Source: Dactylorhiza incarnata (Eukaryota; Streptophyta; Magnoliopsida; Asparagales; Orchidaceae). Taken from it: a stretch of DNA of 64,000 nucleotides. Numbering within the stretch: the stretch's first letter is position 1; each line of letters begins with the position of its first letter. Under the pieces are notes generated by a model. The model worked only from the letters and a program-made list of their open reading frames with translations, was not told the DNA's origin and ran no database searches. The translations under genes and the position numbers were made by a program. The stretch is from NCBI GenBank assembly GCA_033032865.1, contig JAWHQI010000201.1:4341501-4405500 (forward strand). Direction: 5' to 3'. Below are positions 9,812-20,909 of this stretch, piece after piece.

Positions 9812-11413
9812 TGATGCGTGTCGGCAAGTGCACCGGTCGCGCAAGTAATAAAAATGGGGAAAATCCCCGAGTGTCGGTCTCTTGAGGAACACAGTAAGGT
9901 GGAGTTTATTATCGAGGAAGGACTTGAGATCGAAGTCCTGCGGTAGATGGAATGCGAACGAAAGGGGCTTTGAGGTTTGCAAACAAAAGTAAATACTACG
10001 CCTACTCCTATGCAATGCCGCTATGCAATGCTTCAGTCGGCGGGATGGAAACTAGGCAGGCCTTGAGCGCGCTGCGTCGAAAGGGCGGATGGACGTGAAG
10101 GCTAACGGGAACGAGCTATGCAGGCCTTGAGCGCGCTGCTTCGTTAGGCGAGTGGAATACGGGCCGCGATGCCACGCTTCGAAGGCCGGATGGGCGAGTA
10201 GGCTTACGGATTGAAGGTCGCAAGCACCTCTTCGACAAGCACACCACTAGCAATTGCTAGTGCGGCACCGGACATGGTGGTGGAGCGGAAAATCGATGGG
10301 GGCGCACCTCATTAACACAAATGAACAAAATGATTTCATAGACATGAAATTAACAATACTAACATAGTTCATAGCATTCATCATCAATATAAAGAGAGTA
10401 CAAACAAATACAACCACATAAGTAGAAGAAAAAGGCAAGAGATACGACCGAATCCGGAGTCTCGTTGTAGATTCACGGTAGGAAGCACCGGGTTGTCAAT
10501 CCGCGTCCTAGCTCGGTCCCAACTGCGTCCGGGGTAGAGGAGAGCTGTCACACCTCCCAATGGACCCGTCTTCTCCAGCGATTTACCATCCGGTCACGTC
10601 TAGTGCGAAGAACTTCTTCCTTAGCGATCAAAATGAGTGTAGAATCTCTTCTTTCAAGCCCTTGGATGATGGAGGAGGCCTAGGGGGTGAAAAACCTCTG
10701 GAAATGGCGAAAACGGCGGACTGAACTGAGTCCAAATGTGTAATCCCGACCTAATTCGCGATCAGGTCATTATATAGGCGCTAAATTAAACAGCGCGCAC
10801 GGTCATTGGCGCACGACCAGTGGTCGTGCGCACTAGAATCCTGTGATCGTGCGCCTGTCTGGGTAGAACCTGCAAGAAACGGAATTTATAGAAGATAATG
10901 TTCGCACGACCAGTCGCGCACGACCGGTGGTCGTGCGCACTGGAGTTGATGGTCGTGCGCACTACAGCAAACAGAACTCAGAAATTAAATGATAAGTGTG
11001 CACGAGCAGTGGCGCACGACCGGTGGTCGTGCGCACTAGCGTTGGTGGTCGTGCGCACTGCACCAAACAGAACTCGTGAAAAAGGATTAAGTGCACACGA
11101 TCAGTGGCGCTCGACCAGTGGTCGTGCGCAATAGAACCGGCGATCGTGCGCAGTGTTCCTGTGCAGAATTGCACCGGGAACACTTGCACGACTCCTATTC
11201 CCGCACAACCACAGATCTAGCCACTGAAAGTGGCACTTAACAGCACATGAACACTACTAATGACAATAAGCACGAAAATCACACCAAAGTGGGCCTAGAT
11301 GTGCACCTAGCGTGGATTATCAAATATAAACTATAACAAGGCTAAAGTGCGGAGAATTGACTAAATAACGGCCCGGATGAGTCCATAAATGTGTATATGA
11401 TCAGGACTCATCA
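9812..11413 (-). repeat. E2 5' LTR
   Basis: Near-identical partner of 3253-4854. The hairpin array is at about 10795-11160, with the minus-strand TATATAA at 10770-10776. Open frames in both E2 LTRs come from the repeated words and are not genes. Confidence 0.95.
10795..11160. repeat. Hairpin-word array in E2 5' LTR U3
   Basis: Same order of hairpins as in the other LTR, the first at 10809-10831. A few arm bases have changed, for example GCGCACGACC to GCGCTCGACC near 11107, and the overall layout is conserved. Confidence 0.85.
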
Positions 11414-12214
11414 GACAACATTCTCCGAATACACTTGTTTTGCAAACCCAATTTTTTAAACTTAACCACTTTTCTAAATTTCATAAGTGCAATTCAAATG
11501 TTGTGTAGGCAATAAACTTATGCAAGTTTTAATTCATTGTACAAATACAATACACAAGCAAGCATTTTAGATTTAAACACACATGTTGATTATCAAACTA
11601 AGTGAGTGAAATGTATCCTTATCAATCATATAACATTTACTCATACTTAGAGGCATGCTAAGCTTGGTTCTACACATATTTTCTAATACAATTGATGCAC
11701 TTTAAATAGATATATCAAAGCATGATAAACAAAACAATGTTCATAGTAATTTCAAGGAATAAATTTTAACATTGTAAATAATTCTAAATAATAGAATTCA
11801 TTCATGCTTGATATTAGCAATAAAGATCATAAAGTTTTTTTGTTGTTTTGAAAATTTTTAATGAAATAAAAACAGAAAAATCACACAAACATATTTTTGT
11901 ATTTTTGAATTTTTGTAATTGATTTTTCATAATACAAATAAAATAAAAATAAAATAGACAGAAACACAAAAATAAATTAGTACATATAAACTAACATATT
12001 TTTAAGGATTTTTAGAAATTTTGAAAATCACAAAATTCAAACATTCACGCTAGCGCCGGCGCTGGAAACAGTACACGATTTTTTAAGAATTTTAAAAATC
12101 TAATTTTTGATATTGATTAGGGGTCTTAAGAGTAGTCTTATGCAGAAATTTTGTAATATTCATAGATGTCTTGATTGCACAAATTGCATAAAACATTAGC
12201 ATTTTACATGTTAT
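11414..12214 (-). other. E1 3' untranslated region, proximal part
   Basis: AT-rich non-coding sequence between E1 RNase H and the E2 insertion point. It begins with the right copy of the GACAA target duplication. A GCTAGCGCCGGCGCT phrase near 12048 is the same kind of palindromic word found in the LTR. Nothing coding is visible. Confidence 0.65.
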
Positions 12215-12868
12215 TCATCCTAAGATGTCTAAGACTCCTAATTCCAACCTTAACATTTGAAACCTTGCATCGGGAAGAGGTTTAGTGAATATATCAGCAA
12301 GTTGAGAGTCCGTGCCAATGAAACTTATTCTAACATTTTCCTTCTTAATGTGACCCCTTATGAAATGATGACGTACATCTATATGTTTGGATCTAGAATG
12401 GTGTACCGGATTATTTGTGAGATCAATGGCACTTTTGTTGTCACATTTTAGTTTAATAAGTTTTAGATGAAAACCAAAGTCCTCTAAAGTTTGGCTCATC
12501 CATAGTGCTTGTGCACAACAACTCCCTAATGCAATGTATTCGGCCTCCGTGGTGGAGAGAGCAACCGAATTTTGTTTCCTATTAGACCATACAACTAATG
12601 AGGGTCCTAGAAAATGACAAGTACCACTAGTGCTTTTCCTATCATGTGAACAACCGGCGTAGTCCGAATCGGAGTAGCCGTGAAGTGTAAATGAATTATT
12701 TTGCGGGTACCATAATCCTAATCTAGATGACCCAATGAGATATCTAAAAATTTGTTTTACCACTTTTAAATGAGATTCTTTTGGATTAGCTTGAAATCGA
12801 GCACATAAGCATACGACAAACATAATATCGGGTCTAGTTGCACTTAGATAAAGTAGAGATCCTATCAT
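12215..12868 (-). pseudogene. E1 copia RNase H domain
   Basis: A 217-residue open stretch carrying the copia RNase H signature: GYSDSDYAGC, then KSTSGTCHFLG, then ALSTTEAEYIALG, then CDNKSAIDLTNNPVHHSRSK with the HID motif. The catalytic Asp/Glu/Asp residues are present. It ends with a normal stop at 12215, the natural pol terminus. It follows the reverse transcriptase in the shifted frame and is separated from it only by a stop near 12926. On its own it is the best-preserved part of E1 pol. It would remove the RNA strand of the RNA/DNA hybrid in the cytoplasmic particle. Confidence 0.88.
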
Positions 12869-12925
12869 ACCTCTATATAAAGTTTGATCTATGGAAATTC
12901 CTGATTCATCTTTTCCTAATTTTAG

Positions 12926-13640
12926 TCATGCACTCATTGGTGTAGAAGCATGTTTAAGGTTTTCAAATCCAAATCGTTTAAGCATATCATGGACATATTT
13001 AGTTTGACATACAAAGATACCATCAATTCTTTGTGATATTTGAAAACCAAGGAAATAAGAAAGTTTTCCTACAAGACTCATTTCAAATTCATTTTTCATC
13101 ACTAAAATAACTTCTTTACACATCTCTCTTCATTAGTAGATCCAAAAATAATATCATCAACATATATTTGTAAAATAATCATATCATCATCGTTGTGCTT
13201 GATGAAGAGAGCATTATCCGCACTTCCCATAATATAAACGTGCTTTAATAAAAATGATGTAAGTCTTTCATACCATGCACGGGGCGCTTGTTTTAAACCA
13301 TAAAGCGCTTTCTTTAGTTTATAAACATGATTTGGAAAATTTTCACTAATAAATCTGGGGGGTTGTTCAACATAAACTTCTTCTTTTACAAATCGATTTA
13401 GAAAAGCACTTTTCACATCCATTTGAAATAGTTTTATTCTCTTAAATCTTGCAAATACTAAAAAAATTCTTATAGACTCTAATCTAGCAACAAGTGCAAA
13501 AGATTCATCAAAATCTATCCCCTCGATTTGAGAATATCCTTGTGCTACTAATCGTGCTTTATTTCTAGAGATTCTTGACTCACCATCTAATTTTTAAAAA
13601 AAAATCCATTTTACACCTACAACCGGGTGATTAGATGGTC
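12926..13640 (-). pseudogene. E1 copia reverse transcriptase, frameshifted
   Basis: From right to left on the minus strand: RNKARLVAQGYSQIEGIDFD, then the MDVKSAFLN block, then KKALYGLKQAPRAWY and the active-site motif YVDDIIFG. The C-terminal block KLSYFLGFQIS follows in another frame. A one-base indel near 13110-13123 separates the two parts, and a stop lies in the A-rich run near 13596-13606. The YVDD catalytic aspartates are intact. The order integrase before reverse transcriptase is diagnostic for Ty1/copia. Not functional as it stands. Confidence 0.88.
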
Positions 13641-13899
13641 TTTCAACTAATTTCCAAACATTATGTCACTCAAATTGTTCTAACTCTTCATTCATAGCTA
13701 AAAACCAAAATTCATCATTTAAAGTAGTAGAAACGGTTTTTGGTTCTATTTCGGAAACAAAACAAATATTTGAAAACGATTCATGAAGAGAAGAGCGAGT
13801 TATTACCCCGATGGATGGTTCACCAATTATCAAATCCTGTGGATGATCCTTTGTGAATTTTAAGGCACTTGGAGGTACATATTCATCTTCCTTGGCCTC

Positions 13900-14661
13900 C
13901 TATTCTTCTTCTTTGGAATGTTCTTTGTCACCATGCTCCAAAGGTGGTAATAGATCATCCTTGTTGCCTTCGGAAAGTTTTTCTACACAAGGAACAAACT
14001 CATCAAATTTTACATTTATTGACTCTTCAACTCTACTAGTTCTTTTATTATAAATTCTATAAGCTTTACTAGTTGAAGAGTACCCAAGAAAAGTTCCTTC
14101 ATCACATTTTTCATCAAACTTTCCCAAGCTATCTTTTGTATTCAAAATAAAACATTTACAACCAAAAACTTTGAAATAAGATACATTAGGCTTCTTTTGA
14201 AAATAGAGTTCATATGGTGTGAGATTAAGAGATGGGAGAAGCATGATTCTATTCATAACATAGCATTATGTATTTACGGTTTCGGCCCAAAAGGACTTAG
14301 GTAATTTATATTCACATAACATAGTGCGTGCTAGTTCTTGAAGTGTCCTATTCTTTCTTTCTACAACACCATTTTGTTGTGGTGTGAGTGGTGCAGAGAA
14401 CTCATGTTTAATGCCTAACATATCACAAAAGGATGTAAATTTTTCATTTTCAAATTCTCCTTCATGATCCGAGCGAATGCATTTAATTTTTAAATCACTT
14501 TCATTTTGAATACGAGTACATAATTTTGCAAATTCACAAAACGCATCGGATTTGGAAGAGAGAAATAATGTCCAACAATATCTTGAAAAATCATCTATTA
14601 AAACATATGTATATAATATACCACCAAGACTTGGAGTGCTAACGGGACCAAAAAGATCCAT
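13900..14661 (-). pseudogene. E1 copia integrase core and C-terminus
   Basis: The core begins MDLFGPV (first catalytic Asp), continues through YVLIDDFSRYCW, IRSDHEGEF (second Asp) and PQQNGVVERKNRTLQE (catalytic Glu), so the DDE triad is complete. The C-terminal portion has the typical copia block GKFDEKCDEGTFLGYS. One stop near 14266 separates core and C-terminus in the same frame. Past 13900 the frame stays degenerate up to the reverse transcriptase. Its role would be insertion of cDNA into the host chromosome. Confidence 0.87.
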
Positions 14662-14745
14662 ATGAATTATTTGTAAAGGTCTTGTAGTAGAAATGAAATT
14701 TTTACTTTTGACAGAGGATCTAGAAAATTTACCTTTTTGACCTGA

Positions 14746-15285
14746 TTAACAAAGTGAAGGTAAAGTTCCATTTAACATAGGCAATTCTCTAATTAAATTA
14801 CTTTTGGCAAGTTTTATAATGAGCTTTGAGCTAGCATGCCCTAGTCTTCTATGCCAAAGTTCTAATTCATCATTTTTAGTGATAAAACATTTTATAGATG
14901 ATTTAGAAAGATCATTAAAAGAAACTATATAAACATTATGTATTCTTGGTGCTGTTAGTAAAATATCTTTTGTAGTAGGATTAGATATTTTGCATAGATT
15001 AGTAGAAGATTCAAATAACACATCTAATCCTTTATCACATAATTGGCTAATAGAAATTAAGTTGTGTTTTAATCCTTTCACATAAAGAACATTAGATATA
15101 GTAAAGGACTTGTTACCAACTGTACCAATTCCCATGATCCTTCCTTTTCCGTTATCACCAAATGTCACGATCCCTCCCATCTTCTTTTCTAGGCTAAGGA
15201 ACTTTACTTTATTGCCCGTCATGTGCTTGGAGCATTCTGAATCCAAGTACCACATGTCTTCATTGTCCTTAGCCTGCCTGCACAT
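14746..15285 (-). pseudogene. E1 copia protease and GAG-pre-integrase
   Basis: The N-terminal part is the aspartic protease, with WYLDSECSKHMTG at the active site. The family motif is DSG, so Gly has become Glu, which should abolish activity. Conserved GLKHNLISISQLCDKG follows. The second part is the GAG-pre-integrase zinc region with LWHRRLGHAS. Its Cys-Cys half is damaged: after the final Cys comes a stop, and the second expected Cys reads Gly. It shares its frame with integrase and reverse transcriptase downstream. Confidence 0.85.
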
Positions 15286-15735
15286 CTAGAAAGAAGATGA
15301 GAGTAAAGATCCGGATACCCAAGTGGTACCACCCATAGAATAAGTGGAAGCCTTAGGTACCCAGATTTGTTTTAAAGTATTTTGTTTTATTTTCCTGCAA
15401 GAACTAGATGTGTGATCTAACCTATAACAGTTTGAACACGAAATAAAGGGTGTTGAGACCCTTTTCTGGAATATTTTCTTGCTGGAAGAAATTGGATTTT
15501 CAGAAGAAAAACATTTTGAGAAAGAAAATTCAGGCTTCTTATAAGAGGTGCTAGCGCCGGGCGGTAGCCCTCACCTCGATATCCGAGCCCAAATTTTCCG
15601 GAACCATGGCACTGGTTCCCTAAAATCATTTTCAGTGATTTTTGGCCTATTCAAAAATTTTTAATGGCCATGGTGAGATCATGAACTTGTGCTTTAAGTG
15701 AAAAAGTTTCTTTCACAAGCATGACACACCTATTT

Positions 15736-17220
15736 TCAAAACCTTTTTTTATTATTTTTGATTTGCAAAAGAGAGGCTTCTAATTTCCTCTCTAATTCCC
15801 CCTTCTCTTTTGTAAGAGTTTTGGTATGAGAGAGGGCTTTAGAAAGTGACTCTTCAATATCTCTTGCCAATTTAGTGGAGTGATCACACTCTTGGCAAGA
15901 AACGTTTCTCTTTTCTAAAATAATTACCTTTTTGGCAAGCTTTTGATTTTCTTTAATAAGAGATTCATTTTCACGATTCAATAAAATACTATCTTTCATA
16001 TTTTTATCAAAAGCTTTGCAAGTTTCAAGGAGTTCAATAAAGAGTTCATCATAAGTGGGAGGAGTTACCTCAGTGTCGCTAAGAACACTGGTGTCGTCGC
16101 CATCGTTTCCATGTCCCATGAGGCACATGTTTGCTTCCTCATCTTCGCTTGATGAAGACCCGCTTGATTTTTTGGAGGAGGAGGAGGAGGAGGAGTCATC
16201 CCATGTTCTAGCTTTTAGCACTTTCTTCTTCTCCTTCCCTTTGTACTGCTTTTCTTTCTTCTCCTTCAAGAACTTTTGGCACTGGCTCCGAATGTGCCTG
16301 GTCTTCCTACAATGAAAGCATTCCGGTGGAGGTCTTTCTTCTTCATTGTCGCTCTCCTTTTCCTTCTTTGAGGACGACCCTTTCCATCTTGCATCCTTTT
16401 GGATAAATTTCCGGAAAGTGTTTTGCCTTTCCGAATTTCGCATGAACTTTCAGAAGTTCTTCACCAAAAGACTTTCTTCATCTTCATCCTCATCCTCTTG
16501 GCACTCCTTCTTTGATTTTAATGCCAACGCCTTCTTCTTTGGCTCCTTGTTGTATTCATCATGTTGGATTTTTAGTTCTACCTCATGGGTTTTGAGACTC
16601 CCAATGAGGCTCTCAACTTGGAGCGTCCTTAGATTGTGCGATTCTGAAATGGTCGTCACCTTCGGGTTGAATTTTGGTGGAAGGGAACGAAGGATCTTTC
16701 GGACCAAGTCGCCGTTGGAGAAGGTCTTTTCAAGTGCTTTGGAGGCATTGACGATCTTTGTAAAGCGAGTGTACAAGGCATCAACATCTTCACTTTCATC
16801 CATCCGGAATTTTTCATATTCCGACTCAAGTTGGAAAAGCTTTGAATCATTAACCTACGATGTACCTTCATGAGTAACTTCCAAATGATTCCAAATTTCA
16901 TAAGCAGTAGTACATACAGAAATTCTATTAAATTCATTTCTATCTAATGCACAAAATAAAGCATTCATGGCCTTGGCGTTGTTTTTGCATTTTAGCTTAT
17001 CCCTATCATCCCATTTATCTTTTGGTTTCTCTAAAGTTATCTCTCCAACTATACATGTAGGAGGAGAGTATTCCTCTTCGACCATATTCCATACCTCAAT
17101 ATCTAGGGTCATAAGAAAACAACACATCCTATTTTTCCATTAATTATAATCTGACCCGGTAAAGAGTGGAGGTCTACTAATTCCCTGACCCTCGGAAAAA
17201 GCGAGATCATAAGACGCCAT
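15736..17220 (-). pseudogene. E1 copia gag
   Basis: The reading frame starts at the ATG at 17220 (MASYDLAFSEG) and stays in one frame to about 15736, interrupted by stops near 17135, at 16855 and at 16450. It contains the UBN2-type gag fold sequence, a CFHCRKTRHIRSQC zinc knuckle (CX2CX4HX4C, with the usual Gly residues altered), a long Ser/Glu-rich stretch and a C-terminal coiled coil. The length of about 490 codons fits SIRE-type gag. Two of the stops can be explained by C-to-T change (CAG to TAG, CGA to TGA); this is inferred. Frames on the opposite strand are mirror images of the Ser/Glu run. Confidence 0.85.
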
Positions 17221-17248
17221 TATTCCTAGTTTTTAAACCGTTTGGAAT

Positions 17249-17266
17249 AACCTGTATCTGATACCA
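17249..17266 (-). other. E1 primer-binding site, tRNA-iMet type
   Basis: Read on the minus strand, two bases after the LTR end, the sequence is TGGTATCAGATACAGG. This matches the common plant initiator-Met primer site TGGTATCAGA. It fixes the element's orientation. Confidence 0.85.
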
Positions 17267-17268
17267 CT

Positions 17269-18442
17269 TGTTGGATCGATTGGCGCCCTTAGAGGGGGGC
17301 TGAATAAGGGAATAAAATTCTTTGTAAATTTTTACTAAATTGTTTATAGAAAATTAGAACAAAATAACAATTTATCTTAAAAGAGGAAACAATTGTAATT
17401 TGCAATTCTATAAATTATGCCAAATGATAGAAATCAAGTAAAACACAAAAAGTGACATGATTATATTATATATACAAAGTGTTTACATAAATTTGATGTC
17501 AATATCGCTAGAAATCCGAGGCGTACAAAGTAAAACAAGTTTTCCTTTTCTATGCCGACTTGTATCCCCACAAACCGGTTGGCTTTAGCCTATCCTTCCC
17601 CGGATATGGCCTCAAGCCGCTCTAGCCAATCCTTCCCCGGATATGGCCTCGAGCACCCCCTAGATCTAATCACATAGAACTAGTCGCCAACACAAGGCGA
17701 ATTTCTCCCTAAGTCCTACCCAGACCTAGCCGCCAACACAAGGCGAATTCTTTAAACGGTTACAAAAATATATGGAATGAAAATAAAGATAACAATAATA
17801 AAACTCCCTATATGAGATCTCTGAAGATGAGGATGAAGGATCGCTGTAGCATAAGCGAGGTTGAAGCGATCATTCTTCGGATGCACCGTGGTGGCTTCCT
17901 TCTCCAAAAATCGTCTTTGGCATTGAGTGGGAGATGAACTTTCGGCAGAGTAGCATCTCTAGAAATTTGGCACAAGTAATCTCTCTGGAAGCTCTAACTC
18001 AAAACGAGAGAGAGCCCATCAATTTATAGAACTTGAAGATAGCGCATGCGGTAGCTCCTAGCGCCTGTGGTAGTGTTCGTGTGGAGCGGTTGCGAAACCC
18101 TCGGCGGCGTGGCACTGTGCACGAACTTGAGATAGCGCTAGCGGTAGTGCTAGCGCTGGCGGTAGCACTCGTGTAGAGCGGTTGCGAAACTGTCAGTAGT
18201 GCAGCACTTTGCACGAACTTTAGATAGCGCCAGGCGGTAGTGGTAGCGCTGGCGGTAGTGTTAGCGCCTGCATTAACCCCTAACGATGGCGGTAGTGCTC
18301 CAGTTTAGTTTGGTGGTTCCAAGCTTCTTTCTACCTGTGGAGTATTGCACCTATAATTCCTTCACACTATAAACAAGCAAGATCAAATACAATTTGGGAT
18401 TTGTTATTCTCAAACAAAGGGATGTGACACACATGTCCAACA
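17269..18442 (-). repeat. E1 5' LTR
   Basis: Partner of 1063-2234 with the same termini (TGTTGGATCG to TCCAACA). It is the 5' LTR because the primer site abuts its inner edge. The word cluster lies at about 18040-18300 and the minus-strand TATAAAT at 18022-18028. The two LTRs differ at scattered positions, by a few percent by eye, so E1 is older than the nested E2. Confidence 0.93.
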
Positions 18443-18637
18443 ACGGGGAAGTCTCCCCTGGAGGGGCGGTGGCCGAAATTGGGCGGCCAAATGGCCGCCC
18501 AATCTGGGCGAGTGGGAGGACTCCCCCGGCAGGAGGCCACCCCCGGCGGGGGTGGCGGCCGAGATCGGGCGTCCAAATGGCCGCCCGATATGGGTGAGAG
18601 AGAGGCCGACCCGGTGAGGGGCGGTGGACGAGATCAG
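18443..18637. repeat. Host GC-rich array between E1 and E3
   Basis: Two units of the ~70-bp array with cores at 18485 and 18571, the first lengthened by an extra GGCAGGAGGCCACCCCC-like insert. The core is an inverted repeat with arms CGGGCGGCCA and TGGCCGCCCG. It ends with ATCAG at 18633-18637, the left target duplication of E3. Confidence 0.8.
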
Positions 18638-19239
18638 TTTAACACCCCAATTTTGCTGTTCTGCGAGTTAACGTCGGGCGGTAGGTGCTACCGTCAGCGG
18701 TAGTTAAAGGCGAGAGGTCGACGATCGTCGACATGGCGCGTTTTCATAGAAGGCACTAGCGCGGCGCGGTAGTGCTAGCGCGGCGCGGTAGAAGGTTGCT
18801 AGAAAGTGAAAAATGAGGTCTACAATAGCGCGGAGCGATAGCCCTACCACTGGCGTTAGGTCTTCTTCTCAACGGCCAGCCGCTGAGGCGGTAGGGGGGG
18901 TTCGCGGAGCTAGTGCGGTGCGTTAGCGCTACCGCCGCACGGAAGCTGACGGAACCATATTTGTAAATAGCTAATCTGGGCGTCCGTTTGGTTTATATCT
19001 TGATCGGATGGCTGTGAGGGGTTCGTGGGAGAACCCTAAGTAGGGTTGAGAAGGTTTCCTTTCATCATTCCTTTTCTTTTTGGGTTTTGAGGGCTTGAGA
19101 GAGAGCAGGGGTTTGGAGGAGGAAGAGAGCTAGTTCCCGCCATTGTTGGAGCTTCGGAGCTCCGTTTGCCGATCCAAGACCGACAGCGCATAGGGGATGT
19201 CGAGGCACTTCTTCTCCTCAATTCTTGTGCAAGTTTCCC

Positions 19240-19263
19240 ATGGCTAGGAGGAAATCTCAAAAG
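19240..19263 (+). other. Candidate leader exon in E3 5' LTR
   Basis: ATG GCT AGG AGG AAA TCT CAA AAG is followed at once by GTAACG, a splice-donor sequence. It encodes MARRKSQK. The gag frame downstream opens after a TAG whose AG (20908-20909) can serve as acceptor, and joining gives an in-frame protein. The same exon is intact in the 3' LTR at 25523-25546. E8 has an analogous exon. The evidence is sequence only. Confidence 0.5.
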
Positions 19264-19757
19264 GTAACGACATTTCTCCTCCCGGTCTTTAGGATGCTTG
19301 CATGGCATCCCTTTTTCCTCTCTTTTTCTGCATTTTGGCACCGGATCCATCGAGTGAGAGGGATTCGGGTCGCCTTGGTTCAAGAGGAACCAACGGGTTG
19401 ATTGAGTCCATCCCCGACATGATTTGCACTAGAGATCCGCTCCGTTTGTGGATTAGGCATTGTTGTTGAAGCTGGATTCACGACCGTTGGTCCGATTCGG
19501 TGATGTTGATTGACGCGCATTTTAGGGATTTTGCTAGAAATCTGAATACGACGAATTCGTCGCCGTGATGCCCTTGTGGGTTCGTATGTTGAAGAATGTT
19601 GGTTTTCGGGCGGGGAAAATAATGTGCGTGTTGTGAGGCCTGTGATGCCTAGGGATGTGCAAAGGCGTGATTTGGTCTTTGTGGTCATCTGGTTATCCTG
19701 TGAATGCCGGAATTCATGTGTGGAGAGTGTCCCGACAAGACAAGTCCCTTCGGTGTT

Positions 19758-20040
19758 AGCGGCAAGAGCAGGTGAGTTGTCTGACAAGCCCGATGGCATG
19801 GTGGGCCAGGCGCGGTGGGTCACAGCGTGAGCTCTTGGCCTTGGGATACGATGCCCTTTGGGGGAAGTGTTGAGTACCCCGTGGTTGTGCTATACTGTGC
19901 GCAATGTTGGTGGCAAGGACATGTGAGCTATTTGATAAGCCCGATGGCATGGTGGGCCAGGCGCGGTGGGTCACAACGTGAGCTCTTGGCCTTGGGCTAC
20001 GACGCCCTTTGGGGGAAATGTCGAGTGCCCCGTGTTTGTG
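19758..20040 (+). repeat. 151-bp tandem duplication in E3 5' LTR
   Basis: The phrase GCCCGATGGCATGGTGGGCC begins at 19788 and again at 19939, and flanking sequence matches over about 140 bases. The same duplication is present in the 3' LTR at about 26035-26330, so it predates insertion. Confidence 0.8.
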
Positions 20041-20752
20041 TTGTGGATGTATGATGATGTGTTAGATTCATACGCTTTAGGGTGACTTGGGTGAAACCCG
20101 GGTTGCATTCATAATGCATTTGTAGGCCCCTTTTAATACTTGCTCAACATAGAAAAGGGATGATGTTTGTGACACTCATGCCTATTGTTTATGTTGCTTT
20201 TCTTTATATACATGTGCATACGAAGTGCTGACTTGCATGGTGATGTAGTTCCCCGGGGTCCGCTAGGACGGCCAGGAGGAGGGGTGTTGTTACATCATTT
20301 GTGGTCAGCCATAACTGACCCTCGTTTACCGCTCTTTGTGATTTGGATGCAGACCAAGGATCGCAGGCCGGAACCAGCTCGCAGGCCAAAAAGGCCTAAA
20401 GCTTCATGAAGTGTTTACTTAGCTTCCTTATCTTTCTGTACTTATCTTTTGTTATTTCTCTCTTGCATGCCGAGGTAGCTTAGGGAAGCTAGTTTTTTCC
20501 TTTTGGGGATTTCTTATGTGTGTTGAATGATTGATGACTCGAACTATGGTTTTGTAAGGCCTTAACGCCAGTTTTACTCCTATGTAGTTGTGGACAATCT
20601 CTGTGTTTCTTAGTTTTAATTTCCGCTGTGTTATCTGAGTTTTGAGTTGGGTAGTTATATCATCTTTTAATACTGAAGCTGTGGCGGTTATATGCTGTGG
20701 GGTCCCGGCCGGACCTATATTATATAGTCATTACAGGGGAGGTGTTACAATT

Positions 20753-20768
20753 TGGTATCAGAGCTAGG
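20753..20768 (+). other. E3 primer-binding site, tRNA-iMet type
   Basis: TGGTATCAGAGCTAGG lies three bases after the 5' LTR end and is the standard plant initiator-Met primer site. Confidence 0.9.
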
Positions 20769-20909
20769 TTGAGTATTCTTGCGAGGTCTAGTGTATTCTG
20801 ATCGCGTAACGAGGTTGTCCATATAGTAGTATTGTGCGGGATCATGAGTATCCCTGTGTTCGAGTCTTGCGAATAGAACTTGATGAGTTTATTTCCTTGA
20901 TTATGCTAG

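Larger units (their letters stand above)
3253..11413 (-). mobile_element. E2: non-autonomous gypsy-type element with ATHILA-like ORF, no pol
   Basis: Identical-length LTRs of 1,602 bases (3253-4854 and 9812-11413) flank a 4.96-kb interior. The direct repeat GACAA lies at 3248-3252 and 11414-11418, a perfect 5-bp target duplication inside E1. A primer site next to the right LTR and a purine tract next to the left one put the sense strand on minus. The interior encodes a zinc-knuckle ORF, an acidic ORF and an ATHILA ORF1-like protein. No protease, reverse transcriptase, RNase H or integrase motif is present. The architecture fits a gag-only (TR-GAG type) element mobilised in trans. LTR differences number about 18 by eye (about 99% identity), so it is young. 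Confidence 0.9.
1063..18442 (-). mobile_element. E1: SIRE-like Ty1/copia retrotransposon with nested insertion
   Basis: Two LTRs of about 1.17 kb (1063-2234 and 17269-18442) bound the element. An initiator-Met-type primer site lies inside the right LTR and a purine tract, read on the minus strand, inside the left one, so transcription runs right to left. Gag and then protease, integrase, reverse transcriptase and RNase H follow in copia order. Removing E2 leaves about 9.2 kb. The long gag and the pol motifs fit the SIRE/Maximus lineage. The flanks are GTGGG on the left and ACGGG on the right, which is at best a decayed target duplication. All ORFs are broken. Confidence 0.93.
18638..20749 (+). 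repeat. E3 5' LTR
   Basis: Starts TTTAACACCCC (TG mutated to TT; the partner has TGTAACACCCC) and ends GGTGTTACA. It contains a palindromic-word cluster at about 18655-18940, a short leader exon at 19240-19263 and a 151-bp internal duplication. Confidence 0.93.

Noticed and set aside
11414..12214. An env-like ORF expected in SIRE elements
   Set aside because: No open frame of useful size and no transmembrane pattern here or at 2253-3252.
16055..16873. Plus-strand ORFs rich in Ser/Phe in E1 gag
   Set aside because: They are mirrors of the Ser/Glu stretch of minus-strand gag.
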